A DNA stretch of 64,000 nt, taken from Chitinophaga sp. Its GTDB lineage: Bacteria > Bacteroidota > Bacteroidia > Chitinophagales > Chitinophagaceae. How positions within the stretch are numbered: the stretch's first letter is position 1; each line of letters opens with the position of its first letter. This document shows positions 1 through 8,124 of this stretch, in pieces. Under the pieces are notes generated by a model. The model was not told where the DNA came from. It ran no database searches and worked only from the letters and a program-made list of their open reading frames with translations. A program made the position numbers and the translations under genes. The stretch covers positions 742,312 through 806,311 of the forward strand of contig NZ_JAFAIX010000004.1 of NCBI RefSeq assembly GCF_019236475.1, in the 5' to 3' direction.

Positions 1-17
1 ACTATCTTCTATTAATT

Positions 18-32
18 GGTTCGAATTTTGTA
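18..32. repeat. Left arm of 15-bp inverted repeat
   Basis: GGTTCGAATTTTGTA at 18-32 has its exact reverse complement at 811-825. The two arms bracket a single gene at 87-788. The GGTTCGAAT core resembles a tRNA T-arm or the att core of tRNA-targeting recombinases, but no tRNA body is visible inside the window. Confidence 0.5.
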
Positions 33-86
33 CCAGCGGGATCACAATACCTGAACGTTAATAGTAAGCAAAGATCATTATCACTC

Positions 87-788
87 ATGGAAAAACTATT
101 TCAGGCTTATAAAAATTTACTTGAGGAACGACTTAATAGAAAACCACTTCTGCTTTTGGGTGAAGACAGCATACGATATGACTTTTTTGCTGCTTTAATG
201 GAAGCTTATAGCTTTCGGCCATCACAAATTCAAATTGAAGTTCCAATCAATAGTCAAACCTTTATTCCTGCTAAAGAGAAAATTTCATACAGAAATGAAA
301 AACCACTGATTGATTTAGTCATTGACGAACCAGGATTAAGACTTTCTGCAGAATTCGGACTATTCAGGCAAAATAGTAATGAAGATGGAACAATTAACAA
401 AACTGCGAGGCTTGTCAAAATGTTAAACGACATGATTAGAGTTTCTCTTGAAGCTCACTTTACAAATACGACCGGACTTTTTATTTGTGTCGCAGACCAT
501 AAAATGATAGGTCATCAAATTAGAAGCAATATTGTTGACCCTTTTCCAGCAGATTATGTAATTAATAACGATATTATTAATCATCAATTGGAGCAAAAGA
601 CGAATAAATTTGACAAGCGCTTTTTGAAGGTTTTTCAGCCTTTAAAAAAGGACATTGCAAGCACATTGATAGTTAACGAGCAGTTGAGAGCAAAAAAAAT
701 CAAGCATGAAACAAGACTCTTAATTTGGAAAGTTTCAATTACTGGCATGCCTACTACTAACATTGGTATTGTCAATAATGGGTCTTGA
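87..788 (+). CDS. Hypothetical protein, orphan AT-rich gene in a possible cassette
   Basis: A 233-residue soluble protein that I do not recognise. There is no signal peptide or membrane segment, so it is probably cytoplasmic. It is rich in Lys, Asn and Ile and clearly more AT-rich than most of the window. A central stretch, PLIDLVIDEPGLRLSAEFG (about residues 73-91), has acidic residues in beta-like surroundings that could fit a PD-(D/E)XK-type fold. That is only an impression, and no full motif can be claimed. The ATG at 87 gives a full-length frame. The gene is bracketed by the 15-bp inverted repeats at 18-32 and 811-825, which with its base composition suggests horizontal acquisition. No operon partner is visible, since the left neighbour lies outside the window. 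Confidence 0.55.
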   Translation: MEKLFQAYKNLLEERLNRKPLLLLGEDSIRYDFFAALMEAYSFRPSQIQIEVPINSQTFIPAKEKISYRNEKPLIDLVIDEPGLRLSAEFGLFRQNSNEDGTINKTARLVKMLNDMIRVSLEAHFTNTTGLFICVADHKMIGHQIRSNIVDPFPADYVINNDIINHQLEQKTNKFDKRFLKVFQPLKKDIASTLIVNEQLRAKKIKHETRLLIWKVSITGMPTTNIGIVNNGS

Positions 789-1378
789 TATTGAAACAAT
801 CTTGGAGGGCTACAAAATTCGAACCTAACTAAATCCTTTACTCAGATTATAGCACTGATCGACAGCGCACTGATTGAGCGACCGACGGGAGAACCAGGAG
901 CGCGAACACCAGCATTTGTACCCTGGTCAACATTTTACTATCACGCGGTGTCCGCGTTGGTAGATGATGGGGCAACTGAAGAACAGAGGCTCATCACCAT
1001 CACTTCGACCAGCGACAGAATATAGGAGGCTAGGCCCAGCCGTTGTGGCCCATCATCTACTATCCCGGACGTTTGCCGTTTGTTCCACCGTTGTTTGCTA
1101 ATGATTTTTGCCTGTAGCTTATAACCGGTCGCCTCCCGGCAAAGGATTTCCTTCCGGCAGCGGGCCGGCCGAGAATAGCCGCTGTAGGAGCATAGCAATA
1201 CCACGCCCCTACAACAGAGCTACCATTTTTTCGACATTAAAGAAAGCTGATAATACAGAAGTGAAGAACGTTATTCTGTATGGTTAGTTACAGGGTTATT
1301 TATTAGGCGCCTTTCATGAATGCTCCCGCCCCCGGATGCCCGGTACTCGAAATGGGAGTATCATTTTCTTATAGATGC
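789..1378. other. Gene-free stretch with a possible degenerate coding remnant
   Basis: About 590 bases with no convincing gene. After the gene at 87-788 comes the right arm of the inverted repeat at 811-825. A + strand frame open from 795 to the stop at 1023-1025 translates to protein-like sequence (for example PAFVPWSTFYYHAVSALVDD) but has no plausible start, so it may be the tail of a decayed gene. GTAGATGATGGG near 959-970 is answered by CCCATCATCTAC near 1049-1060, giving a long-range inverted repeat. An 87-codon minus-strand frame (941-1204) looks like chance. Confidence 0.35.
811..825. repeat. Right arm of 15-bp inverted repeat
   Basis: TACAAAATTCGAACC is the exact reverse complement of 18-32. 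It lies 23 bases past the stop of the orphan gene at 87-788. Together the arms look like the ends of a small inserted cassette. Confidence 0.5.
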
Positions 1379-1597
1379 TTATAGAACCCAAAAAGGGGGA
1401 ACAGGCTTGGGAGCTTTTTGATGAATTTTGATTGTAAGCACACCATTTTCAACAGAAATAATGATATGGTCACTGATTTCAAATCCGGCTTTTTCCAACC
1501 ACACCCCGGAGAGGTTTAACCAAGGAACAGTTTTTCCTTCATAAGTTCTTTGAACCCATTTCCCATGAATTTTTACAATTCGGTTTTTACTTTGCAT
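1379..1597 (-). CDS. SymE-family type I toxin-like protein
   Basis: A 72-residue basic protein. Residues 24-56 read VPWLNLSGVWLEKAGF followed by an IIISV...GVLTIKI strand pair. This is the signature of the SymE toxin family (AbrB/MazE-like swapped-hairpin fold): a P.L.L.G.WLE.AGF core followed by I.V..G.L.I. In Escherichia coli SymE is an SOS-induced protein that inhibits translation and is repressed by the antisense RNA SymR. Many Bacteroidota carry SymE homologues whose activity is unknown. A second, divergent SymE-like frame lies directly upstream at 1646-1825 on the same strand, with 48 bases between them, so the two may be co-transcribed. No antisense promoter was established. The family call is confident; toxicity is inference. 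Confidence 0.75.
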   Translation of the reverse strand: MQSKNRIVKIHGKWVQRTYEGKTVPWLNLSGVWLEKAGFEISDHIIISVENGVLTIKIHQKAPKPVPPFWVL

Positions 1598-1645
1598 ATG
1601 GCTTTTTGTTTTAATTATTAATGATGTAGAGTTAGAATACGGTTT

Positions 1646-1825
1646 TTAATACCTTACTAAGCTGACGCTTTGCGCTATTTCAGTAATATGGTTTGGGATA
1701 AAAGTTAATTGCCGGGTGCCTGTAAGGGCGGATACTTTTAACCATGGAGCCTTTATACAATGGCAAAGCCGTTCCGAACTTTTATAATGCAGCATGGCTT
1801 TTCGTTCATTTGGCTGGTTTTTCAT
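1646..1825 (-). CDS. Small SymE-like protein, divergent or decaying paralogue
   Basis: A 59-codon minus-strand frame starting with ATG at 1825 and ending in TAA at 1646-1648. The product starts MKNQPNERKAMLHYKSSERL and continues with APWLKVSALTG and FIPNHITEIAQ. These match the layout of the SymE gene just downstream (VPWLNLSGVWL, then AGF with an I.I strand), but the WLE.AGF core is altered. It is either a divergent SymE-like antitoxin or toxin partner, or a decaying copy. Its position 48 bases upstream of 1379-1597, on the same strand, supports a tandem arrangement. Homology is judged by eye on a short sequence. Confidence 0.45.
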   Translation of the reverse strand: MKNQPNERKAMLHYKSSERLCHCIKAPWLKVSALTGTRQLTFIPNHITEIAQSVSLVRY

Positions 1826-2023
1826 GATGTTGATTATTCTCTACAAATATAATCAAAATATAGATAATGGTAAACTTAAAATGTAGTGTTTTGTAGCTTT
1901 TTAGGTCATTTTACTGTCATTAAAAGTAGACTATTATCTAGTTTTCTGGTTATATTTATTCCTACCGGCCCCTTATTTCATATTAAATTTTAAATCAGTA
2001 GTTTAGCGCGAAAATCATCCATT

Positions 2024-2335
2024 ATGACATTTGGTGAAAAAGTTACCATAGCAAGAAAGCAAAAGAAGTTAACACAGACCGAGTTAGCAGATGCGACTGG
2101 CACATCCAGAGATATAATTGGAAAGTATGAACGAGATGAATCGAAACCATCAATTGAAATAGCAGCGAGAATTGCGGAAGTCCTGGACAGTTCGCTGGAC
2201 TTTTTGATTAGAAATATTAACCCCGAAGACGTACTAGCTGAGAAGATCAAACAACTTTCCCCTATCAATAAGGAATACGTAATGGCTGTAATTGAAGCTT
2301 TTGAAGCTAAGGAGAAATTGCAGGGTAAAAGATAA
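2024..2335 (+). CDS. XRE-family HTH transcriptional regulator
   Basis: A 103-residue protein with an N-terminal lambda-repressor-like helix-turn-helix at about residues 5-60. Features include FGEKVTIARKQKKLTQTELA, the recognition segment TGTSRDIIGKYERDES, and the closing PSIEIAARIAEVLDSSLDFL. The C-terminal 40 residues are helical and charged and probably mediate dimerisation. Such stand-alone XRE proteins usually repress their own promoter or a neighbouring accessory module. Here it is divergent from the SymE-like pair, with about 200 AT-rich bases between them, so it could control that pair. That link is inferred from position only. Confidence 0.85.
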   Translation: MTFGEKVTIARKQKKLTQTELADATGTSRDIIGKYERDESKPSIEIAARIAEVLDSSLDFLIRNINPEDVLAEKIKQLSPINKEYVMAVIEAFEAKEKLQGKR

Positions 2336-2610
2336 AGGCTCCCGCTTGCGCAAAAGGCTTTATACCAAAAAATCCGAAAGGCACCCACACCTTATCCAGA
2401 AGATATTTAACGGTGGATTAGCTACCTTCTTTTTGAACTGCTGTCTGGCTAACTCCGAACATCACGGTATCAGCGTAGCTAATGATTCCTTGAAAAATGG
2501 CGCTAATTAAGCCTTTGACATAGTCCCCGCGGGATCACAAGCAATCTTCAAAAACTGCGCTAGTCGTAGGTTTTTTTGTTTTTTATCTATGCTTGCTCAT
2601 TGATATGAAG

Positions 2611-3567
2611 TTAGTATGGCTCTATAATCATCCATGCTACATCCGCACTACTTGTACCATGTAAAACGGATATTGTAAAGGAAGAGCCTGGAACTCTTGC
2701 TGTAACGCTCGCAATATTACCAAACGGAATACCTGCGGGTCCTACACCAATTTTTGTAATAGTACCATTTTGTATGGTGAGAAATATACGGCTATTAGCG
2801 GTGATGGCGGAAGTATTGATGGTGATTGTATTTTGGCCCGATGCAACAGTAACAACGCCCATTCGTGCATCATTAGCATATTCTTTCATATTAAAAATAG
2901 TGGAAGATATGTACACTGAATCTAGCTCCTCATTCCGTAAAAAATTATTATCTAAATAATCCTTAAATAATAATTCTCTCCAATTACTCCATTTAGTTGC
3001 ACTACTATCTTTAATACGGAGGAATGCACCATTGGGGCCCTGTAATTCTCCATCCCAGTTGATGGCAAAATCGAAACCAGTATTATTATTCCTTACAACA
3101 AGTCCATTATAGTATAGATTCGAACCCCTGCCTTGAAATGCCTGATCAGATAATGACGGCATACCTGGTGTGCGATATGCATCATATCCTACTACCTTAT
3201 TCAATGGCCATGCGTTCCAAAGTGCCGAACTGTCATATGGGAATGTGGTAAAGTTGTTCGCAGATAAATCATAACGATTATCTCCCCAGGCAGCCATTGT
3301 TGTACCGATATTCAGCGTATCCTGACCATCAATACTCATTAAATTTTTTCCTGGTATTGCCAGTTTCAGTTTTCGAAATATAGTTATTCCAGCGCTTTTA
3401 TTAAAAAGGAAGCCGGGTATGTCTTTAGTCCTATTTTCAAGAATTAGCTCGGCGGTATCAGTATTATTGGAGATCCGGAAACTGTCGGCAGCCATCCGGT
3501 AAGTATATTGGGCATACACCGGTACTGCCATCATTAAATACATTATAAGGGTAACAATTTTTTTCAT
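2611..3567 (-). CDS. Secreted protein, tandem paralogue A, tail-fibre-like middle region
   Basis: About 318 residues, with a signal peptide starting MKKIVTLIMYLMMAVPVYAQ. That start (ATG at 3567) is preferred over an in-frame ATG three codons upstream at 3576. The mature protein contains ADSFRI and TAELILEN strands, a middle region (WDGELQGPNGAFLRIKD, then WSNWREL) reminiscent of phage tail-fibre or pyocin-knob repeats, and a C-terminal beta region ending VAWMIIEPY. It is about half identical by eye to its neighbour at 3624-4574, same strand, 57 bases apart, with blocks conserved in the same order. This points to a local duplication. I do not recognise a named family. Surface or host-glycan binding is possible but unproven. 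Confidence 0.65.
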   Translation of the reverse strand: MKKIVTLIMYLMMAVPVYAQYTYRMAADSFRISNNTDTAELILENRTKDIPGFLFNKSAGITIFRKLKLAIPGKNLMSIDGQDTLNIGTTMAAWGDNRYDLSANNFTTFPYDSSALWNAWPLNKVVGYDAYRTPGMPSLSDQAFQGRGSNLYYNGLVVRNNNTGFDFAINWDGELQGPNGAFLRIKDSSATKWSNWRELLFKDYLDNNFLRNEELDSVYISSTIFNMKEYANDARMGVVTVASGQNTITINTSAITANSRIFLTIQNGTITKIGVGPAGIPFGNIASVTARVPGSSFTISVLHGTSSADVAWMIIEPY

Positions 3568-3623
3568 AAATACCATCTTAAATACGTTGCTGAATGCTGA
3601 TAAAAAATGAGGAAAAGAAATTA

Positions 3624-4574
3624 TTAATATGGTTCAGCGATCAACCACGCTACTTCTGCAGGACCAGCGCCATGTGCCACTGAAATGGTAAAAGAGGTTC
3701 CTGGTACCCTTGAGACTACAGATGTCATTATCCCTGTGGGAACAGCCGCTGGTCCTGCCCCAATTCGTAAAGGTTGTCCACTTTGAACGGTCAGCATGAT
3801 ACGGCTGGTACTTGTTATTGCTGTTGTATTAATAGTGTAGGTAGTAACGCCATCGTCCACTGTAACCAAACCCATTCGTGCATCAGGTGTATTTTCTTTC
3901 ATCCTTACCACTGTTGAGGTAAGGACAACTGTATCTTTTGAAATTTTCTTAACGAAATTATTGTCCACATAATCTTTAAAAACCAGCTCTCTCCAATTAC
4001 TCCAAGCGGGTTTTGTATCATCTTTTGTACGAATAAATGCACCGTTAGGCCCTTGCAGCTCACCATTCCAGTTTATGGCAAAATCAAATCCGGTATCACC
4101 ATCTCTTACAATAAGACCATTATAGTATCGGTTATTGCCTTTCCCCTGAAAGGCTTGGTCCGACAAAGGTGGCATATCCGGAACATCATAAGCATCATAA
4201 CCAACTACTTTGTATGCTGGCCAAGATTGCCATAGTGTTGCTTCAGATATGGTTAAGAAGTTTGTATTGAGCTGGTCATAACGTTCGTCTCCCCACGTAT
4301 TCAGGGAAGAGCCGAAGTCCAATGTATCCTGGCCAGGGATGGCTATCAGACCACGGCCGGGGGATACTAATCTTAAACGTTGAAATTCGGTACGTCCAAG
4401 ACCTTTGTTAAATAAAAAACCACTAACATTTTTAGTATGGTTTTCCAGGATAAGCTCAGCGGTATCACACTGATTATAAATGCGAACACTATCGGCTCTG
4501 ATTTGATAGATTTTTTGGCCATAGGTCAGGGTGGTTAACAAGAGCGCAATAGCACTCAACAATAGTACTCTCAT
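3624..4574 (-). CDS. Secreted protein, tandem paralogue B, tail-fibre-like middle region
   Basis: A 316-residue paralogue of the gene at 2611-3567. The signal peptide (MRVLLLSAIALLLTTLTYGQ) is followed by the same block order: DSVRIYN, TAELILENHTKN, WPAYKVVGYDAY, SDQAFQGKGNNRYYNGLIVR, NWNGELQGPNGAF and WSNWRELVFKDYVDNNF. The C-terminus is a closely similar beta-rich region ending VAWLIAEPY. It is the promoter-proximal gene of the pair and is preceded by about 290 AT-rich bases, so it probably carries the promoter for both. No catalytic motif is seen. The function is unknown; an exported adhesive or structural role is a guess from the fibre-like repeats. Confidence 0.65.
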   Translation of the reverse strand: MRVLLLSAIALLLTTLTYGQKIYQIRADSVRIYNQCDTAELILENHTKNVSGFLFNKGLGRTEFQRLRLVSPGRGLIAIPGQDTLDFGSSLNTWGDERYDQLNTNFLTISEATLWQSWPAYKVVGYDAYDVPDMPPLSDQAFQGKGNNRYYNGLIVRDGDTGFDFAINWNGELQGPNGAFIRTKDDTKPAWSNWRELVFKDYVDNNFVKKISKDTVVLTSTVVRMKENTPDARMGLVTVDDGVTTYTINTTAITSTSRIMLTVQSGQPLRIGAGPAAVPTGIMTSVVSRVPGTSFTISVAHGAGPAEVAWLIAEPY

Positions 4575-4864
4575 GATAAGAAGATATAGGATAAAGTGTT
4601 AGTAGATAATACATTTCGATATCTCGTGCAATAATAAAAAAAATAAAGTATTTTTTAATTGATCAATTTTCAACACTCCCTATACATCCATACTCATTAA
4701 ATATGCTGGGAAAAAATTCTTTTCTAGTAGAGATAGACCCCAGATATAGGCGATCTGTGTTAGAGATTTCAATTCTATCTATTTTTATAAATTGAATACC
4801 TTAAATTTAATTTAACCTTCCGATTTTCATCACCTAGATCATACCGTTAAAGGGGACGAATTTT

Positions 4865-5356
4865 ATGAATAAATTATTGATTGTACTTGGAGCTCCCAAT
4901 GATGATTTGGGAAACTTGTCACAAATAGCTAAAGATAGATTAGCATGTGCGCATAAGTTTTATAATGCAAACAATGATTTTAAACTTGTTTGTACAGGGG
5001 GCTTTGGTCAACACTTTAATACAACTGATAAACCTCATCATTATTATGCTGAAAAGTACCTTTTGGACAGCGGCATTCCTGCAGATGCGTTTCTAAACGG
5101 CCGACCTTCTTCCAATACTATGGAAGATTTTCAAATGACTAAGGATTTGGTATTGGAGGAGAAACCTGGCATACTTGCGATTATAACCTCCGACTTTCAT
5201 GTTTCCAGGGCCAGGGTCTTGTATCGTAAGATTATCAATTATCCCCAGGTCGTTTTTATCCCGGCTTCATCTTCCTTGTCGCAAGAGCAACTTTTGCCAT
5301 TAGTGGAGCACGAATCACAAGCATTGAAAAAACTATTTGAGACCGATTCGATATAG
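4865..5356 (+). CDS. YdcF/SanA-type DUF218 protein
   Basis: A 163-residue single-domain protein of the DUF218 (YdcF, SanA, ElyC) family. Visible features are the first strand KLLIVLGAPN, the CTGGFG turn, the AEKYLLDSGIP helix with acidic residues following a conserved E.Y...GI pattern, SSNTMEDF (the family's ..NT.E.. motif) and ITSDFHVSRARVLYRK. In other bacteria members act in envelope or cell-wall processes or bind nucleotides such as SAM, but the biochemical function is poorly known. There is no signal peptide, so this version is probably cytoplasmic. It stands alone, with about 290 bases upstream and 283 downstream. Confidence 0.8.
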   Translation: MNKLLIVLGAPNDDLGNLSQIAKDRLACAHKFYNANNDFKLVCTGGFGQHFNTTDKPHHYYAEKYLLDSGIPADAFLNGRPSSNTMEDFQMTKDLVLEEKPGILAIITSDFHVSRARVLYRKIINYPQVVFIPASSSLSQEQLLPLVEHESQALKKLFETDSI

Positions 5357-5639
5357 CATTTGTCTGTAGCCCGTTTTTCCTTGTGAAGCATGTATGACGG
5401 AGTCTTCACGACGCTTTAATTTCTCATGAAAGTTGTTTTTATAATACTGTAGTAGATTCGTCCTAGTAGCCGCATATCCCTGGTGCACCTGCGTTACAAA
5501 AGACCTATCAATTTCTTGTGATAACGGTAAGAACTACACGTACATGTGTGCGTAATAGTCCGGTTTTATAATTAAATTGAATTCTCTCCAGCGTGGCAGT
5601 AATTTCACTGCCCCCTGGCGGGAATAACAACTATCTTAT

Positions 5640-6770
5640 ATGAAGCGATATCAGCGTAGCATAACTTGTTTGGTGCTGTTCCTGGGAATAAGTTTTACGA
5701 CAGGAAATCTCTGTGCACAGGGTAATCAATATAAAATTTCTGGTAGGATTGCAGGTATTGGAAATACAAAGGTCTATTTGTCGAATAAACCTTATGGATT
5801 CGGCAGTGCTTTCCGGGTGGAAGTCTATGATTCCTGCATGAGCAAGGATGACTATTTCACATTTTCTGGTAAACTGGAGGAAGTTAAATTTTTGTCGATT
5901 GAAGTACCTGCTGTTAGCGACACCCGGCTGTCGTTCATTGGGGAGAACAAAAATATTCAGATTGATGGACAGAAAGATTCCCTCTATGCGGCCAAAGTGA
6001 TTGGATCCCCTCAGACAGACTATTATAACTATTACCTCGATAGCATTCATAGGCCGACTGTTCGGCGTATAAATAAGGTATTGGATAGTATAGGTAGCCT
6101 GAAAGACACCGCTGCATCGAGAGCGCTTACAAGCAGTTTTCTGACGAAGGCTAACCGTCAGAGCGAAGCTGTTCTTTTCGGTGAGATTATCAAGCATCCT
6201 GGTAGCTATGGTCTGCTATCGGAGCTGAACGGTATTTCGACTTTCATACCCAGAGATACTGCCCGGAAATATTACCAGAAGTTTTCGGCTGAACTCAAAC
6301 GAGGAACTAAAGGTAAGGAGTTATACTACACGCTGTTCGTGTATGATGATCTTATCCGGCAGGGAAAGAGGTTGCCCGATTTTTCACTGAGCGACACTGT
6401 TCAGCGGTTAAGTAGCCTATCAAACTTCAAAGGAAAATATGTACTGCTCGATTTTTGGGCTTCCTGGTGCGGGCCCTGTGTAGCTGAACTCCCGGCACTG
6501 AAGAAAATCTACGCTGAATATAAAGCCAAAGGATTTGAAATTGTGGGCATTTCACTTGATACGAACAGGAAGTTATGGCTCGGCGCGATAAAAGAACATA
6601 ATTTAACATGGCCCAATTTTTCTGATCTGAAAGGAAGAGCAGGTAAAGTAGCGGAACTGTTACAAGTGGATGCTATTCCTATGCGGTTTATCATAGGCCC
6701 AGACGGAAAGATATTGATGATCAACCCTCCGGTAGCTGAGGTAGAACAGTTTTTATCTCAACTGAAGTAG
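5640..6770 (+). CDS. TlpA-like thiol-disulfide oxidoreductase with DUF4369 domain
   Basis: A 376-residue exported protein. The N-terminal signal peptide (ITCLVLFLGISFTTGNLCAQ) is followed by a DUF4369-type beta domain (YKISGRIAGIGNTKVYLSNK), a helical linker, and a C-terminal thioredoxin-fold domain. That domain has the redox motif WCGPC in LLDFWASWCGPC, an IVGISLD strand and the cis-Pro segment AIPMRFIIGPDGKI. This is the usual Bacteroidota TlpA/ResA-like architecture, placed in the periplasm to reduce or isomerise thiols, for example in cytochrome maturation or redox repair. The upstream region has a small hairpin at 5595-5612. No operon partner is visible. Confidence 0.88.
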   Translation: MKRYQRSITCLVLFLGISFTTGNLCAQGNQYKISGRIAGIGNTKVYLSNKPYGFGSAFRVEVYDSCMSKDDYFTFSGKLEEVKFLSIEVPAVSDTRLSFIGENKNIQIDGQKDSLYAAKVIGSPQTDYYNYYLDSIHRPTVRRINKVLDSIGSLKDTAASRALTSSFLTKANRQSEAVLFGEIIKHPGSYGLLSELNGISTFIPRDTARKYYQKFSAELKRGTKGKELYYTLFVYDDLIRQGKRLPDFSLSDTVQRLSSLSNFKGKYVLLDFWASWCGPCVAELPALKKIYAEYKAKGFEIVGISLDTNRKLWLGAIKEHNLTWPNFSDLKGRAGKVAELLQVDAIPMRFIIGPDGKILMINPPVAEVEQFLSQLK

Positions 6771-7027
6771 CAGGTCTGAAGCCCGGAATAACCGCTGTCC
6801 AAAAATGAGTAATAAGTAATTAAAGTAAAAGCAACATGTTTTTGGGAGGATAGCAGCGGGTTAGCAGCTTCTTTCCGAAGGTAATGAAATGATGCAACCT
6901 TTTACTCCTGGAATTGTTTACTGCTATTTGCAATTGTTAATTAATATATTTCGTATATTTATATAAATACTGTGGCATGTTAGAATGATAACCCAGATGC
7001 ATTGTTAAGCTCCATACCCATATCGTT

Positions 7028-8008
7028 ATGAACTTTCTACTACCAAATTATCTTCAAAAAGATATAATGGTTACAACTATCCTTCCTCCTTATAGTGAGG
7101 ATACATTACTACCTTTCACAGGTTCCGTTATTACCAGCGGGCGTTTTGGAAAGGTGTTGCTACAATCGTTTCATGGAAAAGATTTTGCTATCTATCAACA
7201 TGTGTTCCGGATGAAACAAACGGTGAATGTAAAAGTAGTGGTAAGTCGGCCCATGATTACACTTAGCTATGTACTGAAAGGAACAATTCCATGTAACCTG
7301 AATGGATTTGGTAAGGCTATGCTGACGGAAGGCTGGTATCATCTTTACTATGTGCCTGCCGGTAAGCATAAAGCAAGTATGCCCAAAGGAGAAGCCGTAG
7401 TACTTCAAATAAATATCAACTTGGAATTGATACAAGGGCTGGGCAATAAATATGAGGAACTCTACGAGGTATGTAATAAAGTAAGAAATGAAAGTGGGAA
7501 AGGGGTACAACAAATTGCAGCGAATATCACACCCAGTGTTAAGGAGTTGCTGAACAGTATTTATCATTGTACACTGGAAGAGGCGGAGTTGGAACTGTTT
7601 CTAGGAGCACGTGTATACGACCTGTTGCTATGCTACCTCGAGGAGTTAAATAATGCTAAACAGCATTTTCATTCCCGGTATCATTTTACGGAGGATGATT
7701 TACGCACGCTACACAATGTAAGTACGCTATTAATGGAACACATACATGAACCGGTAAATCAACAGGTACTGGCGAAAGCTGTTCACCTGCACCCCAAAAA
7801 ACTGGCGGAAGGATTTCGACTGATGTATGGAGTAACTATTCATGAGTGGGTCTCGAAATTAAGGATCGACAAGGCCAAACAATTGTTGAAAAATAGTAGT
7901 GCTCCTATCCAGGAAATAGCACTGGAAGTAGGTTATGCTACAACTTCCATATTTACCAGGGCATTTAAAGGGTCGGTGGGCTGCTCACCGAGAGATTACC
8001 GGAAATAA
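7028..8008 (+). CDS. AraC-family transcriptional regulator
   Basis: A 326-residue regulator. The last 100 residues form the double helix-turn-helix of the AraC family (VLAKAVHLHPKKLAEGFRLM, then IQEIALEVGYATTSIFTRAF and GCSPRDYRK). The N-terminal 200 residues are a beta-rich sensing region of unclear ligand. An alternative start at the Met of MVTTILPP, 13 codons in, is possible. The upstream gap is AT-rich with TATATTTC and TATATTTA elements. The gene is convergent with 8125-8688, with a hairpin terminator between them. Its targets cannot be deduced. Confidence 0.88.
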   Translation: MNFLLPNYLQKDIMVTTILPPYSEDTLLPFTGSVITSGRFGKVLLQSFHGKDFAIYQHVFRMKQTVNVKVVVSRPMITLSYVLKGTIPCNLNGFGKAMLTEGWYHLYYVPAGKHKASMPKGEAVVLQININLELIQGLGNKYEELYEVCNKVRNESGKGVQQIAANITPSVKELLNSIYHCTLEEAELELFLGARVYDLLLCYLEELNNAKQHFHSRYHFTEDDLRTLHNVSTLLMEHIHEPVNQQVLAKAVHLHPKKLAEGFRLMYGVTIHEWVSKLRIDKAKQLLKNSSAPIQEIALEVGYATTSIFTRAFKGSVGCSPRDYRK

Positions 8009-8084
8009 ATGGAGCTGGACCAAAAGTAAAATGATGTCCTTGAGCATCTCAAATAACAAGCCTCCATTAGGGACCTAATAAATG

Positions 8085-8114
8085 AGGGCTGACCATTATT
8101 CTTTAGTCAGCCCT
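8085..8114. terminator. Bidirectional hairpin terminator
   Basis: AGGGCTGAC at 8085-8093 pairs perfectly with GTCAGCCCT at 8106-8114 around a 12-base AT-rich loop. It lies between convergent genes. The T-tract is short on both sides, so efficiency is uncertain. Confidence 0.6.
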
Positions 8115-8124
8115 TTGAAAGTGA

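Noticed and set aside
941..1204. 87-codon minus-strand frame
   Set aside because: Composition is not protein-like, it crosses an inverted repeat, and no recognisable domain is present.
36..2540. 12-bp direct repeat GCGGGATCACAA at 36-47 and 2529-2540 as island boundaries
   Set aside because: 12-mer repeats are expected by chance in 64 kb, and no integrase or tRNA is visible.
5357..5639. Small RNA or riboswitch before the TlpA-like gene
   Set aside because: Only one short hairpin (5595-5612), and no known riboswitch motif is evident.
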